Shown: in pieces, positions 1 to 9,543 of the stretch
Position numbering within the stretch: the stretch's first letter is position 1
Layout of the letters: the number at the start of each line of letters is the position of its first letter
From: Kastovskya adunca ATA6-11-RM4
GTDB taxonomy: Bacteria; Cyanobacteriota; Cyanobacteriia; Cyanobacteriales; Coleofasciculaceae
Direction of reading: 5' to 3'
Length of the DNA: 64,000 bases
Assembly: GCA_019359445.1 (NCBI GenBank)
Contig: JAHHHJ010000027.1
Coordinates: forward strand, 19,510 to 83,509
The notes under the pieces: model-generated
The model's database searches: none
Seen by the model: the letters and a program-made list of their open reading frames with translations, nothing else
What the model was told of the DNA's origin: nothing
Program-made: the position numbers and the translations under genes

Positions 1-1298
1 GCATCCCAAGTCAGCAATCCATCTGAGACATCAACATGAATGTTGTACAACGTTCCCGCCGAAAACCCCTTGTAGATTTGCCGCACTACAGGATATTGCG
101 CGGCTAAAAATTCCCAATCCTGGGTTGCTTCTAAATACAGTCCTAGGACTTCAATCCACCATAACGACGCATCAATACTGTTATAGATAGGTTGTGCCCC
201 TGCGTCTGGAAATGTATTGGGAATCAAACCATTCTGGACAAAACTGCCAAAGGTTTCTAATAGTCCTTTTGCTAAAGGAAAGCGCCCCGTTGCTAACGCC
301 AGTCCTGGTAGAGCAATCAAAGTATCTCGTCCCCAGTCGTTGAACCAGGGATACCCGGCGATTACGGTGGGGCCATTAATTGAGGCGCGGTGAGTAATGA
401 ATTGATCGCTGGCGCGTAACAATTGCTGTAAGGCGGGTTTTGGAGAGTGGGGGAACTGGGTAAATAATTGCTGCTGACGCTCCTGTTCGGCTTGTAGTGC
501 TTGCTCAAACTCCCAGTTGTTTAGGTGGGGAAGCGTTGGATTTGGCCATCCTACTCTCGCTTCTAGGGTGAGTTTCTCTTCCGGTTGCAGACTCACGCTT
601 AAATAGCCGGGGCTGTAGAGGTCTTCGCGATCGCCTAATCCGCGCTGATGTTCTTCCGGATAGTAGTAGTTCCCGTACCAAGCCGCTTCCGGTTGATAGT
701 TACCGTTACTCCAGCGCAGTTGCCAAGGAGTTCCGGAAACGGGGGCGATCGTTTGCAGGCAAATTTGCTGCTCTCCGACTAGTTGGGAAAATTGTAACCC
801 CGCTTCTATAGAGTGTTGGTGGTGAAAATTGCGATCGCCAATGATCGGTCGCAGCCGCAGCGTTGCTGTCTCAATACCTTGGTAGTGATACTGAATCAAA
901 ATACGATGACAAAATTCACCATGAGCATTGTTGCTTTTTTCTTTCACCCCTTGAGACTCGAATGCATGGGGCATGAGAAGTTGCCGCGTTAATTGCCAGC
1001 GATCGCTACCCCAAGTCCAACTCAAAACTGGCTCGATGGTAAAGGAACGCAGCAGTTGATAACCCCACAGGTCAACTTTGCCCCCCTGCCAAAAATTACT
1101 GGAAAGCGCCCACACCTCCCCGTTGACTTCTAAGCTGGCATCAAGATGAGAGAGCAATAACGTCCGCTCGACCGGAGGATTCAGCGCCGCTATCAACCAA
1201 CCGTGATAGGTGCGAGTCCGGGCATCGCCCACCGTTCCGCTGGCAAAACTCCCCAGCCCATTCGTCAGCAGCCATTCCCGCGTGTCTAAATTATCCAT
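1..1298 (-). CDS. Glycogen debranching enzyme family protein (amylo-alpha-1,6-glucosidase type), 5' part only
   Basis: The reading frame runs off the left edge, leaving about 432 N-terminal codons; the C-terminus is missing. It starts at ATG 1298 and reads MDNLDTREWLLTNGLGSFAS, the typical opening of the GDE_N/GDE_C debranching family. Further in, FNDWGRDTLIALPGLALATG and SIDASLWWIEVLG match the start of the (alpha/alpha)6 catalytic barrel, where the acidic residues act on alpha-1,6 branch points of glycogen. The expected role is cytosolic trimming of glycogen branches, or a related oligosaccharide glucosidase. The family call rests on several conserved blocks; the exact substrate cannot be read from a partial sequence. 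Confidence 0.82.
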   Translation of the reverse strand, partial: MDNLDTREWLLTNGLGSFASGTVGDARTRTYHGWLIAALNPPVERTLLLSHLDASLEVNGEVWALSSNFWQGGKVDLWGYQLLRSFTIEPVLSWTWGSDRWQLTRQLLMPHAFESQGVKEKSNNAHGEFCHRILIQYHYQGIETATLRLRPIIGDRNFHHQHSIEAGLQFSQLVGEQQICLQTIAPVSGTPWQLRWSNGNYQPEAAWYGNYYYPEEHQRGLGDREDLYSPGYLSVSLQPEEKLTLEARVGWPNPTLPHLNNWEFEQALQAEQERQQQLFTQFPHSPKPALQQLLRASDQFITHRASINGPTVIAGYPWFNDWGRDTLIALPGLALATGRFPLAKGLLETFGSFVQNGLIPNTFPDAGAQPIYNSIDASLWWIEVLGLYLEATQDWEFLAAQYPVVRQIYKGFSAGTLYNIHVDVSDGLLTWD

Positions 1299-1557
1299 AT
1301 CACTTCATCTTTAACTGTGAATATTAAAAACCTATTTCCCAGATAATTAGCAGGGTGGTACAAGACGTCCATTCATCACCGACTCAGCACTCAGGACTCT
1401 CAAGATTATCACGCCTACTCAAAATCGTTATGAGTATGATATAGTGTTAACAGTTCGTAACTACTCAACTGTAACCAGCACAGGTCAGTGCGAGAGAGCA
1501 ACTGTACCTGGGTGTATAGCAAACGTATACGCTGATAGCATTTAAGGAGAATTATTC

Positions 1558-2163
1558 ATGACCAACCCGACAGAAGGATGTCTCCGGGTAGGCCAAACTG
1601 CCCCTGACTTTACTGCAACTGCTGTAGTCGATCAAGAATTCAAAACGATCAAACTGTCTGACTATCGTGGCAAATACGTCGTTTTGTTTTTCTACCCTCT
1701 AGACTTCACGTTTGTTTGCCCGACTGAAATTACAGCATTTAGCGATCGCGCTGAAGAATTCAAGGAAGTAGGAACCCAAATCCTAGGAATTTCGGTTGAC
1801 AGCGAATTCTCACACCTCGCCTGGATTCAGTCCGACCGAAAGTCTGGTGGTGTTGGGGACTTGAACTATCCTTTGGTTTCTGACATCAAAAAAGAAATCA
1901 GTACCGCCTACAACGTTCTTGACCCTGAAGCTGGTGTTGCTCTGCGCGGTCTATTCATCATCGATAAAGACGGAATAATTCAGCACTCGACAATCAACAA
2001 CCTCTCCTTCGGTCGTAACGTCGATGAAACCCTGCGTACCCTGCAAGCCATTCAGTACGTTCAGGCTCACCCCGACGAAGTTTGCCCCGCCGGTTGGCAA
2101 CCCGGAGACAAAACCATGGTTCCTGACCCCGTTAAGTCCAAGGTTTTCTTCGCCGCTGTGTAA
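1558..2163 (+). CDS. 2-Cys peroxiredoxin (AhpC/TSA family)
   Basis: A thiol peroxidase of 201 residues that reduces H2O2 and alkyl hydroperoxides using thioredoxin. The peroxidatic cysteine is Cys54 in [10 protein letters not shown] and the resolving cysteine is Cys176 in EVCPAGW, so this is a typical 2-Cys dimer. The GG-x-G loop is present ([10 protein letters not shown]) and the C-terminus ends in VFFAAV rather than the eukaryotic YF motif. Start: ATG 1558 with AAGGAGA at 1544-1550, seven bases upstream. A strong hairpin follows the stop codon. A second, different peroxiredoxin lies just downstream, so this is a small peroxide-defence locus. Confidence 0.97.
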   Translation: MTNPTEGCLRVGQTAPDFTATAVVDQEFKTIKLSDYRGKYVVLFFYPLDFTFVCPTEITAFSDRAEEFKEVGTQILGISVDSEFSHLAWIQSDRKSGGVGDLNYPLVSDIKKEISTAYNVLDPEAGVALRGLFIIDKDGIIQHSTINNLSFGRNVDETLRTLQAIQYVQAHPDEVCPAGWQPGDKTMVPDPVKSKVFFAAV

Positions 2164-2202
2164 TTAACAAGTTAGCTGCGTCGATAACGCCACAGTTGTA
2201 TA

Positions 2203-2260
2203 TTAACCCCAACACCAAGACTTAGGATTTGTCAAAAAGTGGTGTTGGGGTTAATTTTTA
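2203..2260 (+). terminator. Strong hairpin between the two peroxiredoxin genes, probable terminator
   Basis: A perfect 15-bp inverted repeat (TTAACCCCAACACCA at 2203-2217, its complement at 2240-2254) with a 22-base loop is followed by a short T-run (TTTTTA to 2260). It sits 40 bases after the first stop and only about 8 bases before the Shine-Dalgarno of the next gene. It therefore either ends the first transcript or tunes read-through into the second gene. Confidence 0.7.
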
Positions 2261-2281
2261 TTGATTCAGGAGACTACAACA

Positions 2282-2824
2282 ATGCTGACTTCCACTGACT
2301 TTCGGGGTTTACTCAACGAGCGCTTCCTGCGTAACTTCTTTCCCGTACCCGCCACTAACACCCTGAAGCTAGGACAAAAAACAGCGGATTTTGAATTGCC
2401 AGACATCACCAATAACCGTCAGGTCAAATTGTCTGACTATCGTGGCAAACAACCGCTGCTGCTTGCTTTTACTCGCATCTTCACAGAAAAGCAATATTGC
2501 CCCTTGTGCTACCCCCACATCAAGGCTGTAAATGAGAACTACGAGCGTTTTACAGAAAAAGGGGTGGAAGTGCTAATGATTACAAGTACTGACAAACAGC
2601 AAAGTCAACAAATTATCAAAGACCTCGGGCTAAAAATGCCCCTCTTGAGCGACCCAATTTGTAATAGCTTTCAAACCTACGAAGTCGGTCAGGCGTTAGG
2701 CGCACCTTTGCCAGCACAGTTTATTCTGGATCGAGAAGGACATCTACGGTTTAAACACCTGTTTTCTTTCCTTTCATCCAATGCAGAGATCGAGACACTG
2801 CTAAATGCTATCGATCAATTGTAA
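2282..2824 (+). CDS. Peroxiredoxin-like AhpC/TSA family protein
   Basis: A thioredoxin-fold peroxidase-like protein of 180 residues. A longer frame begins at TTG 2261, but AGGAG at 2268-2272 lies inside it and fits ATG 2282 at nine bases, so I start there. The segment LKLGQKTADFELPDITNN followed by [14 protein letters not shown] is the usual peroxiredoxin opening. The cysteines sit as CPLCYPH, a CxxC at the active-site position, unlike the TFVCPTE of the upstream paralogue. The rest (LLSDPICNSFQTYEVGQALG, PAQFILDREG) fits the AhpC/TSA fold. Likely role: peroxide or thiol-disulfide chemistry in the cytosol; substrate unknown. Confidence 0.85.
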   Translation: MLTSTDFRGLLNERFLRNFFPVPATNTLKLGQKTADFELPDITNNRQVKLSDYRGKQPLLLAFTRIFTEKQYCPLCYPHIKAVNENYERFTEKGVEVLMITSTDKQQSQQIIKDLGLKMPLLSDPICNSFQTYEVGQALGAPLPAQFILDREGHLRFKHLFSFLSSNAEIETLLNAIDQL

Positions 2825-2893
2825 GATTTTTGGGATTTACTGATATAAACGTGGTAAATACAGTCAATTGACCCTTCTACAGGAGTTGCTTAG

Positions 2894-3127
2894 ATGGAAG
2901 AAACGATCAAGATTCGTGCAGTGGATAGAAACGACTGGAGTACCACACTACAAGGGTTTGGGCCAGAGGAAATTCAACAACTGCTAGCTGTGTATTCTAG
3001 CGAACAGGTCGTTGGCACCATTTGTGAATCTGTAGATGGCAAATTTTATGTAAATGGTCTGCCAGAGATGGAGTACTTCTCGCTCCAAGCTGCCGCCGCT
3101 TCCCTGTTTAAAGACAAGGAGGGTTAG
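2894..3127 (+). CDS. Small conserved-looking protein of unknown function
   Basis: A 77-residue acidic protein starting at ATG 2894 with AGGAG at 2881-2885 ahead of it. It shows no membrane segment, no signal peptide and no cysteine pair; its single cysteine lies in VVGTICESVDGKFYVNG. The good ribosome binding site and clean codon use, about 70 bases after the second peroxiredoxin and on the same strand, suggest a real gene possibly cotranscribed with it. I do not recognise the family. Confidence 0.65.
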   Translation: MEETIKIRAVDRNDWSTTLQGFGPEEIQQLLAVYSSEQVVGTICESVDGKFYVNGLPEMEYFSLQAAAASLFKDKEG

Positions 3128-3243
3128 GGGAACTCTTGATGATGGGGTGATAGGGAGAACTAATTACCTACTTCCTAGTTCATCCTTCACCCTTTTCTTC
3201 CCCTATCCTGTATCTGTAGTTGACTCAAACGCGAATAAACCCC
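3128..3243. repeat. Degenerate GAAGGATGAA / CTTCATCC-type repeat in a convergent gap
   Basis: The gap between two convergent genes holds pyrimidine-rich TTCATCCTTCACCC and TTCTTCCCC blocks. They resemble the heptamer-type units of the larger composite repeats at 35.6, 48.9 and 54.1 kb. No clean core or octamer block is left, so this is at best a decayed copy. Confidence 0.4.
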
Positions 3244-4272
3244 TTATAACGTCACTTGCTGTAAGTGGCTGCGAGGACTGAAACTGCGGTTATCGCGGAT
3301 TTTCTCATAGTATTCTCGCTCAACCGAACTAATATCTTTGGGCGTTGCAATTATAATTCGCACCAATTGGTCACTCCGTTCCCCTTTGGGTCGAGGCCAT
3401 CCTTTCCCCCGCAGCCGGAGCGACTGTCCAGAACGAATTCCGGCAGGAACATTGACCTTAACCTTACCATCCGGTGTCGGCACTTCAATCGTGGCACCTA
3501 GCACCGCTTCATCGGGTGCTACAGGCACTTCGCAAACCAGATTGTCTCCCTCAAACTGGAAGAACGAGTGCGGTTGGAGTTCAACGTTTAAATACAAATT
3601 TCCCCGCTGTTGGTTATAGGGATTGAGTTGTCCCTTACCTCGGATACGAATCCGGCTACCCGGTTTAGCACCGGGAGGAATCCGCACATCAATCGCTTCA
3701 TTACCCAGGTTCAGACGTTTCTGAACACCATGAAAGGCGTCAGAAAAACTCAAGCTAATTGTGGCTTCTTGGTCAGCAGCGACTCCAGCCGCATGGTTGT
3801 CAAACCCAGCATAGTCATTGAAGCCACCAAAATCGTTGAATCCAGTCGATCCCTTTGTAGTAGTGCGGTAATTATAAGCCCGTGAGCCGCCTGTGCCAGC
3901 AGCGCCTGTGCTAAAGCGACCGAGCAGCTCATTAATGAATTCATCAAAGCTGCCGTACTGACTAAAGTCGAAGTCGCCCATATCGACACCGACACCTGCT
4001 CTACCTGCTCCTGCTCCTGACGGCCATCCTTCCCCTGCTTGCTTCCAGTACTGACCAAACTGGTCGTATTTTCGACGTTTGTCAGCATCGGATAAGACTT
4101 CATAGGCTTCACTAACTTCCTTGAAACGAGCCTCAGCCTGTTTATCGCCAGGGTTCATGTCAGGGTGGTACTTCCGCGCTAGCCGTCGAAAAGTTTTTTT
4201 AATGTCATCGGCACTAGCGCTTTTGTTTACTCCGAGAATAGCGTAGTAGTCTTTGAAGTCGGTTGCAGCCAT
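3244..4272 (-). CDS. DnaJ/CbpA-type Hsp40 co-chaperone
   Basis: A J-domain co-chaperone of 342 residues. The N-terminal J domain (about 6-72) contains the HPD triad in [12 protein letters not shown], which stimulates the ATPase of a DnaK partner. A Gly/Phe-rich linker follows (about 78-160). The C-terminal substrate-binding beta domains (about 165-325) include [14 protein letters not shown] and a second [16 protein letters not shown] repeat. There is no CxxCxGxG zinc module, so it is the CbpA (type B) class. It is a single gene in a convergent pair with the small gene upstream in coordinates, and no dnaK is nearby. Confidence 0.93.
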   Translation of the reverse strand: MAATDFKDYYAILGVNKSASADDIKKTFRRLARKYHPDMNPGDKQAEARFKEVSEAYEVLSDADKRRKYDQFGQYWKQAGEGWPSGAGAGRAGVGVDMGDFDFSQYGSFDEFINELLGRFSTGAAGTGGSRAYNYRTTTKGSTGFNDFGGFNDYAGFDNHAAGVAADQEATISLSFSDAFHGVQKRLNLGNEAIDVRIPPGAKPGSRIRIRGKGQLNPYNQQRGNLYLNVELQPHSFFQFEGDNLVCEVPVAPDEAVLGATIEVPTPDGKVKVNVPAGIRSGQSLRLRGKGWPRPKGERSDQLVRIIIATPKDISSVEREYYEKIRDNRSFSPRSHLQQVTL

Positions 4273-4575
4273 GAAGCGTATCTCCTGTTGCTTTTAGTTA
4301 TTAGTTGCTAGTTGTTAGAAAAAACTTAATGTATAGCAGCTAGGCTAACGTGAGGAAAGGAGCCTACTAGCATGAAGCGTTGCTAATTTATAAAACTAAC
4401 AACCTAACAACCAAAACTTTACTCACATACCTCAACACCACTAAGCGTAACAAAGGAGTCAAGAAGGTTATGTTCGGTTCTTCCTCACAGGGCAAGGTCG
4501 CAATTCCCGTACTTAAGGAAGGATGAACGCTAAAGGAGGAATAGTTGGCTGAATATTTGCTAGTTCTCGTGGAGA
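4273..4575. other. Gene-free interval upstream of the DnaJ-like gene
   Basis: About 300 bases between two minus-strand genes. It should contain the promoter of the DnaJ-like gene. I see only an imperfect inverted repeat (TAGTTGCTAGTTGTTAG near 4305 against CTAACAACCTAACAACC near 4397) and short TAGGCT/AGCCTA arms near 4340-4365. No convincing gene, RNA or binding site was found. Confidence 0.4.
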
Positions 4576-5058
4576 TTAACGCCGACAATTATCTGTGTAG
4601 TGAACTAAGTGATCTAGCCCGTCTTGCAAGCTTGGGGGTGTTGTTTGGAGGGAGGCGTGCATTTGCCGGATGATAGTTTCCGGGACAGTGCGCGATCGCT
4701 CTTTATTGCGTTCTAGGCAGGTATTGAGGGGAGTGTCTAGCCAGATGCCTGTAATTTTACTAAAGCCTGCGGCACGAGCTAAGGCGATCGCTTCTTGTCG
4801 ATGAGCCTGAGTAGCATTAGTGGCGTCATAAATTACCCCATTAGTTGCCTGCTTCACCACTTGTCTAAATTGTTGCTGTAGGTGTTCCCTGACAATTTCC
4901 CACGCTCCCTGGATACTTTCATCCCCAAATAACTGAGCGCGGATGGTATCAGTAGAAACTAAATGACATCCCGGACGTTCTTCCATCAGTCGTTGCGCTA
5001 GAGAAGATTTGCCGCTACCGGGAACTCCAATCAGTAAAGTTAGCTGCCGTTTGCCCAT
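4576..5058 (-). CDS. Small P-loop ATP-binding protein, polynucleotide/zeta-type kinase-like (AAA_33)
   Basis: A 160-residue protein built around one P-loop kinase domain. The Walker A motif GVPGSGKSSLAQRL lies at about residues 11-24, and STDTIRAQLFGDE follows at the position where AAA_33-type kinases bind substrate. VIYDATNATQAHRQEAI and GIWLDTPLNTCLERNKERSR match the family's lid and phosphate-contacting helix. Such proteins phosphorylate nucleotides, RNA ends or small molecules; the substrate here is unknown. It is divergent from the gene at 5224, sharing a 165-base intergenic region. Confidence 0.8.
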   Translation of the reverse strand: MGKRQLTLLIGVPGSGKSSLAQRLMEERPGCHLVSTDTIRAQLFGDESIQGAWEIVREHLQQQFRQVVKQATNGVIYDATNATQAHRQEAIALARAAGFSKITGIWLDTPLNTCLERNKERSRTVPETIIRQMHASLQTTPPSLQDGLDHLVHYTDNCRR

Positions 5059-5223
5059 TCTAGTTAGATTTGAATTGTTGATGCACTCTCTTCCATCTCA
5101 GCAGAACTCGATCGGCAAAACAACGAGCCTACAACAAAATTACCTGACGCGATGCGTCCGTTATAGTAATAGCCCAACCTACGGCAAAATAAGGAAAACG
5201 TCAATACATAAAGTGGAGTGGCT

Positions 5224-5799
5224 ATGTCTAAGCGCAAGAAGCACAATCTCCAATGGATCAAGGAAACTCTAGAGTTAAAAGAAGACCACAACTGGAAATC
5301 AAAGCCAGGAACTCGGATCTTTGTGGCAGGGCGAGGAGCGTTGCGCTTTGATGTTCCCAGCAATTGGCATTTTGAACTAGATACAAAGTCGTTCCGGTTT
5401 TTAGACAAAGAGCCGCCGAACGATGATTGCCGCTTAGAAGCTTCGTTTAATTTACTACCCCCTGGCAATTGGGCAGATTTTCCGCTGGTTAGGCTATTAA
5501 AGCAGACAGTTCGAGATGAAAAGCGCAATGTAGTTGAGCGAGGGGAATTTATTCAATTCAAGCGCCAAACTGCTCGTATTGTTTGGACTCAAATCAAATT
5601 TATTGACCCTCAAGAAAACCGCGAAGCTTATTCCCGAATTTGTATTGGGTTAGGTTCTGGAGTTCAATGTCTCATTACTTTTGACTACTGGGTGGACGAT
5701 GCGGAACGCTTAATCCCCGTCTGGGACACAGTTATGGAATCGTTAGTTTTGGGGCTTTATATCCGCGATCCTCGCACGGGACTTGCATTCCCCGACTAG
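5224..5799 (+). CDS. Cyanobacterial hypothetical protein
   Basis: A 191-residue soluble protein without signal peptide or membrane segment. A GTG at 5218 is also in frame, but GGAG at 5214-5217 lies six bases before ATG 5224, which is the better start. It begins with a basic stretch (MSKRKKHNLQWIKETLELKE) and continues as a mixed alpha/beta protein containing NWHFELDTKSFRFLDKEPPN and WVDDAERLIPVWDTVMESL. The second segment resembles the usual ending of small cyanobacterial proteins that model an amphiphilic binding fold. I do not recognise a named family. Confidence 0.7.
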   Translation: MSKRKKHNLQWIKETLELKEDHNWKSKPGTRIFVAGRGALRFDVPSNWHFELDTKSFRFLDKEPPNDDCRLEASFNLLPPGNWADFPLVRLLKQTVRDEKRNVVERGEFIQFKRQTARIVWTQIKFIDPQENREAYSRICIGLGSGVQCLITFDYWVDDAERLIPVWDTVMESLVLGLYIRDPRTGLAFPD

Positions 5800-6000
5800 C
5801 TTGTGGGGGATCTAAGCTAGTATCTGCAATTCTAGTCGGGGCGATCGCTCACCGCTCGCTTCATGAATACGTGCCGCTTTTGGCACCATCAAATCCAGAA
5901 GAATTGCAAAAGCCAATCAATGTACATCGTTCCTTCAGCCTCAACTAGAGGCGATGAATGAAATCCTGTACATTGACCTTTAATCGCTAGTATCTATTCT

Positions 6001-6450
6001 TTAATCGCTAAAAGCATCTTTGATGTTCTCAATAGCGCTTTCAACAAAATTCTGTGTGTTGTCTACTGCTTTCTCAGTCCGAGCCGCATCTTTATTTGCT
6101 TTTTTCTCGATCCGATCTCTATCTCTCTTGGCTTTGCCCTCAAGAATGCTACCATCGTCATCCGTTGATTGATCAACTCGAGCGGCATTTTTATTGGCAG
6201 TTTCTTTAACCTGATCTTTCGTATCTTCGATCAAATTTCTGGAGGAATCAAAAAAATCATCGGCTTTCTCTTGAACTGCACCGTCCGCGTTTGCTGCGGC
6301 GATCAAGTTTGCAGCAGGAGCCGCCATTGCTGCGGTGTTCGAGAAAAACGCACCTTGCCAAACGAAGGCGATCGCTGACAGACAAAACACAGTTGTAGCC
6401 ATCCAGCGTACTACAGTCGAAAGTTGTTTCATAAAATAATTTCCGTTCAT
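6001..6450 (-). CDS. Secreted, helical, Lys/Asp-rich small protein (hypothetical)
   Basis: About 149 residues. An upstream in-frame TTG exists, but GGAG at 6464-6461 is only one base from it and ten bases from ATG 6450, so I start at 6450; ATG 6429 (MKQLSTVVRWM) is another option. A signal peptide is clear: basic MKQLSTVVRWM, a hydrophobic core, then AAMAAPA as a likely cleavage site. The mature part is charged and helical with repeated patterns (KETANKNAARVDQS, KKANKDAARTEKAV). Likely exported to the periplasm or envelope. The function is unknown; the repeats recall small stress-induced envelope proteins. Confidence 0.7.
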   Translation of the reverse strand: MNGNYFMKQLSTVVRWMATTVFCLSAIAFVWQGAFFSNTAAMAAPAANLIAAANADGAVQEKADDFFDSSRNLIEDTKDQVKETANKNAARVDQSTDDDGSILEGKAKRDRDRIEKKANKDAARTEKAVDNTQNFVESAIENIKDAFSD

Positions 6451-6735
6451 AGAATACAATCTCCATGAGATTTAGCCTTCTATTTCTACTTCATCTGGCT
6501 CATGGGTCAAATCGTTCCACAGATAGAGGTTTTTCCCTGAAAAATTTTTGAATGAATTCACTATTTTGACAGATTGAACCCGGTGGTTCCTGTATGCGTC
6601 AAGCTTGTCCTCCCACACCAATTCCATTTTTATCCGCTAAAAGTAGGGGTGGTTTGTGGGTTCCGTAGAGGCGGACTAGCTCATGAGGATTATTTCTGCT
6701 GGGGCGATCGCAAGCACGATTTTAGATGGAGCTAC

Positions 6736-9249
6736 TTATTTTTGCTGTATTGGTAACTTAATGACAAACTCTGTTCCTTCCCCCGGTGTTGAGATGCAAG
6801 TTAGCTGACCCTCGTGTTTTTCAACAATAATTGAGTGGGAAATAGATAACCCTAAACCTGTGCCTATACCGATTGGTTTGGTAGTAAAGAAGGGGTCAAA
6901 GATGCGTTGCTTCACTTTCTCTGGAATGCCACAGCCATTGTCGGCAATCCGAATTACGACATGAGAAGGATGAATCCCTTCCCCTTCATGCTTGACTTCG
7001 GTACGAATCGCGATAAGTCTCGGACAAGAATGCGTTTCTAGTGCATCAATGGCATTACTCAGGAGACTCATAAAGACCTGATTTAACTGACTTGGGTAAC
7101 ACTCCACCAGAGGCAGTGAACCATACTCTTTTCTTAGCTGAATCTCACAATCAGAGGAATGCTTTTTCAATTGATGCTGTAAGAGTAGCAGAGTGCTATC
7201 AATGCCTTCATGAATATCAACTGCCTTCCTTTCCGCTTCATCTAGACAGGAAAAATTGCGTAATGAGAGGACAATTTCTTGGATGCGGTTTGCTCCTTCT
7301 TTCATCGATGCCAGCAGTTTGGGAAAGTCCGCGCATACAAAATCTAGTTCGATTGCCTCAAGCTCATCTTTGATTTCTGGCAAGGGTTCTGGATAGTGCT
7401 TGGAGTAAAGCTGCACTAGGTCTAGTAAACCAGAGGCATATTGACGAGCGTAGGCAACATTGCCGTAGATAAAGCTAATTGGATTATTAATTTCGTGTGC
7501 AATTCCTGCAACCATTTGACCCAGACTACTCATTTTTTCATTCTGAATGAGTTGGGCTTGAGTTTGTTTTAGCTGACGCAAGGTTTGCTGAAGTTGTTGG
7601 TTTTTAGCTCTCAACTCCCTCTCAGATTGCCGCAGTGCTTCCTCTGCTTGTTTGCGTTCGGAAATGTCGCGCCAGAATATAGAAAGCCCTTCTGCACAGG
7701 GATAAGCACGCACCTCAAACCAGCTATTCAAGTATGAATGAAAGATTTCAAAGATAACGGGAATTTGTTGAACGATCGCCTTCTTGTACTCTCGTTCAAC
7801 TATCGTACCGACAGCTTCAGGAAACACTTCCCAAAAATTTTTCCCTTGCAGTTCTTCCCAAGTGCGCCCGAAAGTTTGTGCCGCTTCTGAGTTGATATAG
7901 GTGAACCGCCACTGATGATCCAGCGCAAAAAAGGCATCGGTAATCCGTTCTATGATATTGACAAATTCCTGGTGCGATGACTTCAGAGCCTCTTCAGCTT
8001 GCTTGCGAGGCGTAATGTCCGTAATCATTCTCAACACACCAACAAACTGCCCCCGTGCGTCTAAAATCGGCGTAGCCGAGACAATTGCCCACAAATCAGA
8101 ACCATCTTTGCGGCGGAATTTGAAATCATGTCGTTCGTGAATGCCTCGGCGGCGTCGCTCCACATAGGTTTGTGCTAGCACTTGATTGTTTTCATCCATG
8201 AAGTCAAAGAGCGATCGCCCCAGCATTTCCTCCACGGTGTAGCCCAGCATCTCGGCAATCCAACTGTTAGCAAAGGTCGTCTTGCTATCGACATCAAACA
8301 TCCAAATGCCCTCTGACGCCGTTTCTAAGATCTGGCGATAATGTCTCTCTGATTCCCGCAGTCCCTCCTCCGCTTTCTTACTGTCGGTGATGTCTTCACT
8401 AATTCCCAAAAGATACCGGGGTGTACCCGCTTCATCCAGCAAAGGCACTTTTTTTGTACGCATAAACCGTTCGCCACGATGGGGCGTGTTCAACGGCGCT
8501 TCTGGGATTTCTACTAACTGACCTCCAGTTAGCACTCGTCGGTCTTTAGCACGTAAGTATTTAGCCTGTTCTCTTGGGAAAAAGTCATAGTCGTTCTTAC
8601 CCAACACGTCTTCCCTGGAGTAGCCAAACAGCTCTTCACTGGCTTTATTCCAGTACATGACTCGCAGGTCAACAGCATCTTTAATAAACACCCCAAGTGG
8701 TAAGTTTTCAACAACAGTATTAAGAAACGCTTGGGTAGACTGCAACTCGACTTCAGCTTGCTTACGTTCTGTAATGTCTAGGATCACCCCATCCATTTCT
8801 AAGGGTTGTATTTGTCGTTGCTGTGTCTCGTTCTCATTGTTCTCTCTGAAAATGCCTTGACCTTTGTCATAGACCCAAGCTATCCTGCCATCTGCTCGAA
8901 CAATCCGATACTCAATGACATAAGGTTGCTTGACTCTAACGCTCTGCCACACAGCCTGCTCAACTCGCGCTCGATCTTGAGGATGAATAATACTGACGAA
9001 AGACCGGACGCGATTGTTGATAAAGTCACTCGGACAATAGCCAGAAATCTCTTGAATGGCTTCACTGAGAAACGCCATCGTGCGTAGGGGCGATTTTTGT
9101 GATTCTCCATCGTAAATACAGCGGTACACAGCACCCGGAATATTAGCAACTAACGTTCTAAATCGTTCTTCGCTATGTTTCAGCAATGCCTGTGCCTCTC
9201 GACATTTGGGGGACTGGGTCAAGCCTAGAAAGTTTGATTGAGTATACAT
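6736..9249 (-). CDS. Multi-PAS hybrid-less sensor histidine kinase
   Basis: An 837-residue soluble histidine kinase. Four PAS/PAC modules follow each other (roughly 25-165, 167-293, 295-418, 420-540). Each ends in a typical PAC tail such as DITERKQAE, EDITDSKKAE, DITPRKQAE or RDISERKQAE. A coiled coil (about 540-572) leads to the HisKA box AGIAHEINNPISF, whose His is the phospho-acceptor. The ATPase domain shows NAIDALE (N box), ADNGCGIP (G1) and GTGLGLSIS (G2). No membrane segment or receiver domain is present, so it senses an internal signal or small ligand. No partner response regulator is adjacent. Confidence 0.95.
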   Translation of the reverse strand: MYTQSNFLGLTQSPKCREAQALLKHSEERFRTLVANIPGAVYRCIYDGESQKSPLRTMAFLSEAIQEISGYCPSDFINNRVRSFVSIIHPQDRARVEQAVWQSVRVKQPYVIEYRIVRADGRIAWVYDKGQGIFRENNENETQQRQIQPLEMDGVILDITERKQAEVELQSTQAFLNTVVENLPLGVFIKDAVDLRVMYWNKASEELFGYSREDVLGKNDYDFFPREQAKYLRAKDRRVLTGGQLVEIPEAPLNTPHRGERFMRTKKVPLLDEAGTPRYLLGISEDITDSKKAEEGLRESERHYRQILETASEGIWMFDVDSKTTFANSWIAEMLGYTVEEMLGRSLFDFMDENNQVLAQTYVERRRRGIHERHDFKFRRKDGSDLWAIVSATPILDARGQFVGVLRMITDITPRKQAEEALKSSHQEFVNIIERITDAFFALDHQWRFTYINSEAAQTFGRTWEELQGKNFWEVFPEAVGTIVEREYKKAIVQQIPVIFEIFHSYLNSWFEVRAYPCAEGLSIFWRDISERKQAEEALRQSERELRAKNQQLQQTLRQLKQTQAQLIQNEKMSSLGQMVAGIAHEINNPISFIYGNVAYARQYASGLLDLVQLYSKHYPEPLPEIKDELEAIELDFVCADFPKLLASMKEGANRIQEIVLSLRNFSCLDEAERKAVDIHEGIDSTLLLLQHQLKKHSSDCEIQLRKEYGSLPLVECYPSQLNQVFMSLLSNAIDALETHSCPRLIAIRTEVKHEGEGIHPSHVVIRIADNGCGIPEKVKQRIFDPFFTTKPIGIGTGLGLSISHSIIVEKHEGQLTCISTPGEGTEFVIKLPIQQK

Positions 9250-9543
9250 AGTTTTATGAGTCCCCTAGGGCATGGCGAAGCTAATCCAATTCCTGGTCAA
9301 GCCCTGTAGTAACGGAAATTCTGAAATTCTAAAGATATTATTTCAGGTTATTGTTAAGTATTTGCAATTGTAAATGTCAGTACCATATAAATAATTTATA
9401 GTTTGCATCAACTCCTTACTAAGGAAAGAGCAATTTTTAATTACTTTAGAGAAGGAATAATTTCCGGAGATAGGCGATGCTAGGTGAGCGATCGCCAGCA
9501 GGAATGAAGAAAGCGATCGCTCCTGTTGGTTTGATTTGATTAA
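9250..9543. other. AT-rich gap with no gene
   Basis: About 300 bases upstream of the histidine kinase start. It should hold that gene's promoter. The right part contains several GCGATCGC octamers. No gene or RNA was recognised. Confidence 0.4.

Noticed and set aside
4388..4588. A 66-codon minus-strand frame upstream of the DnaJ-like gene
   Set aside because: Low-complexity LVVLRYVSKVLVVRLLVL sequence, no ribosome site, and an overlap with the kinase end.
6574..6756. A 60-codon plus-strand frame before the histidine kinase end
   Set aside because: No ribosome site and unlikely composition; it overlaps the kinase C-terminus.
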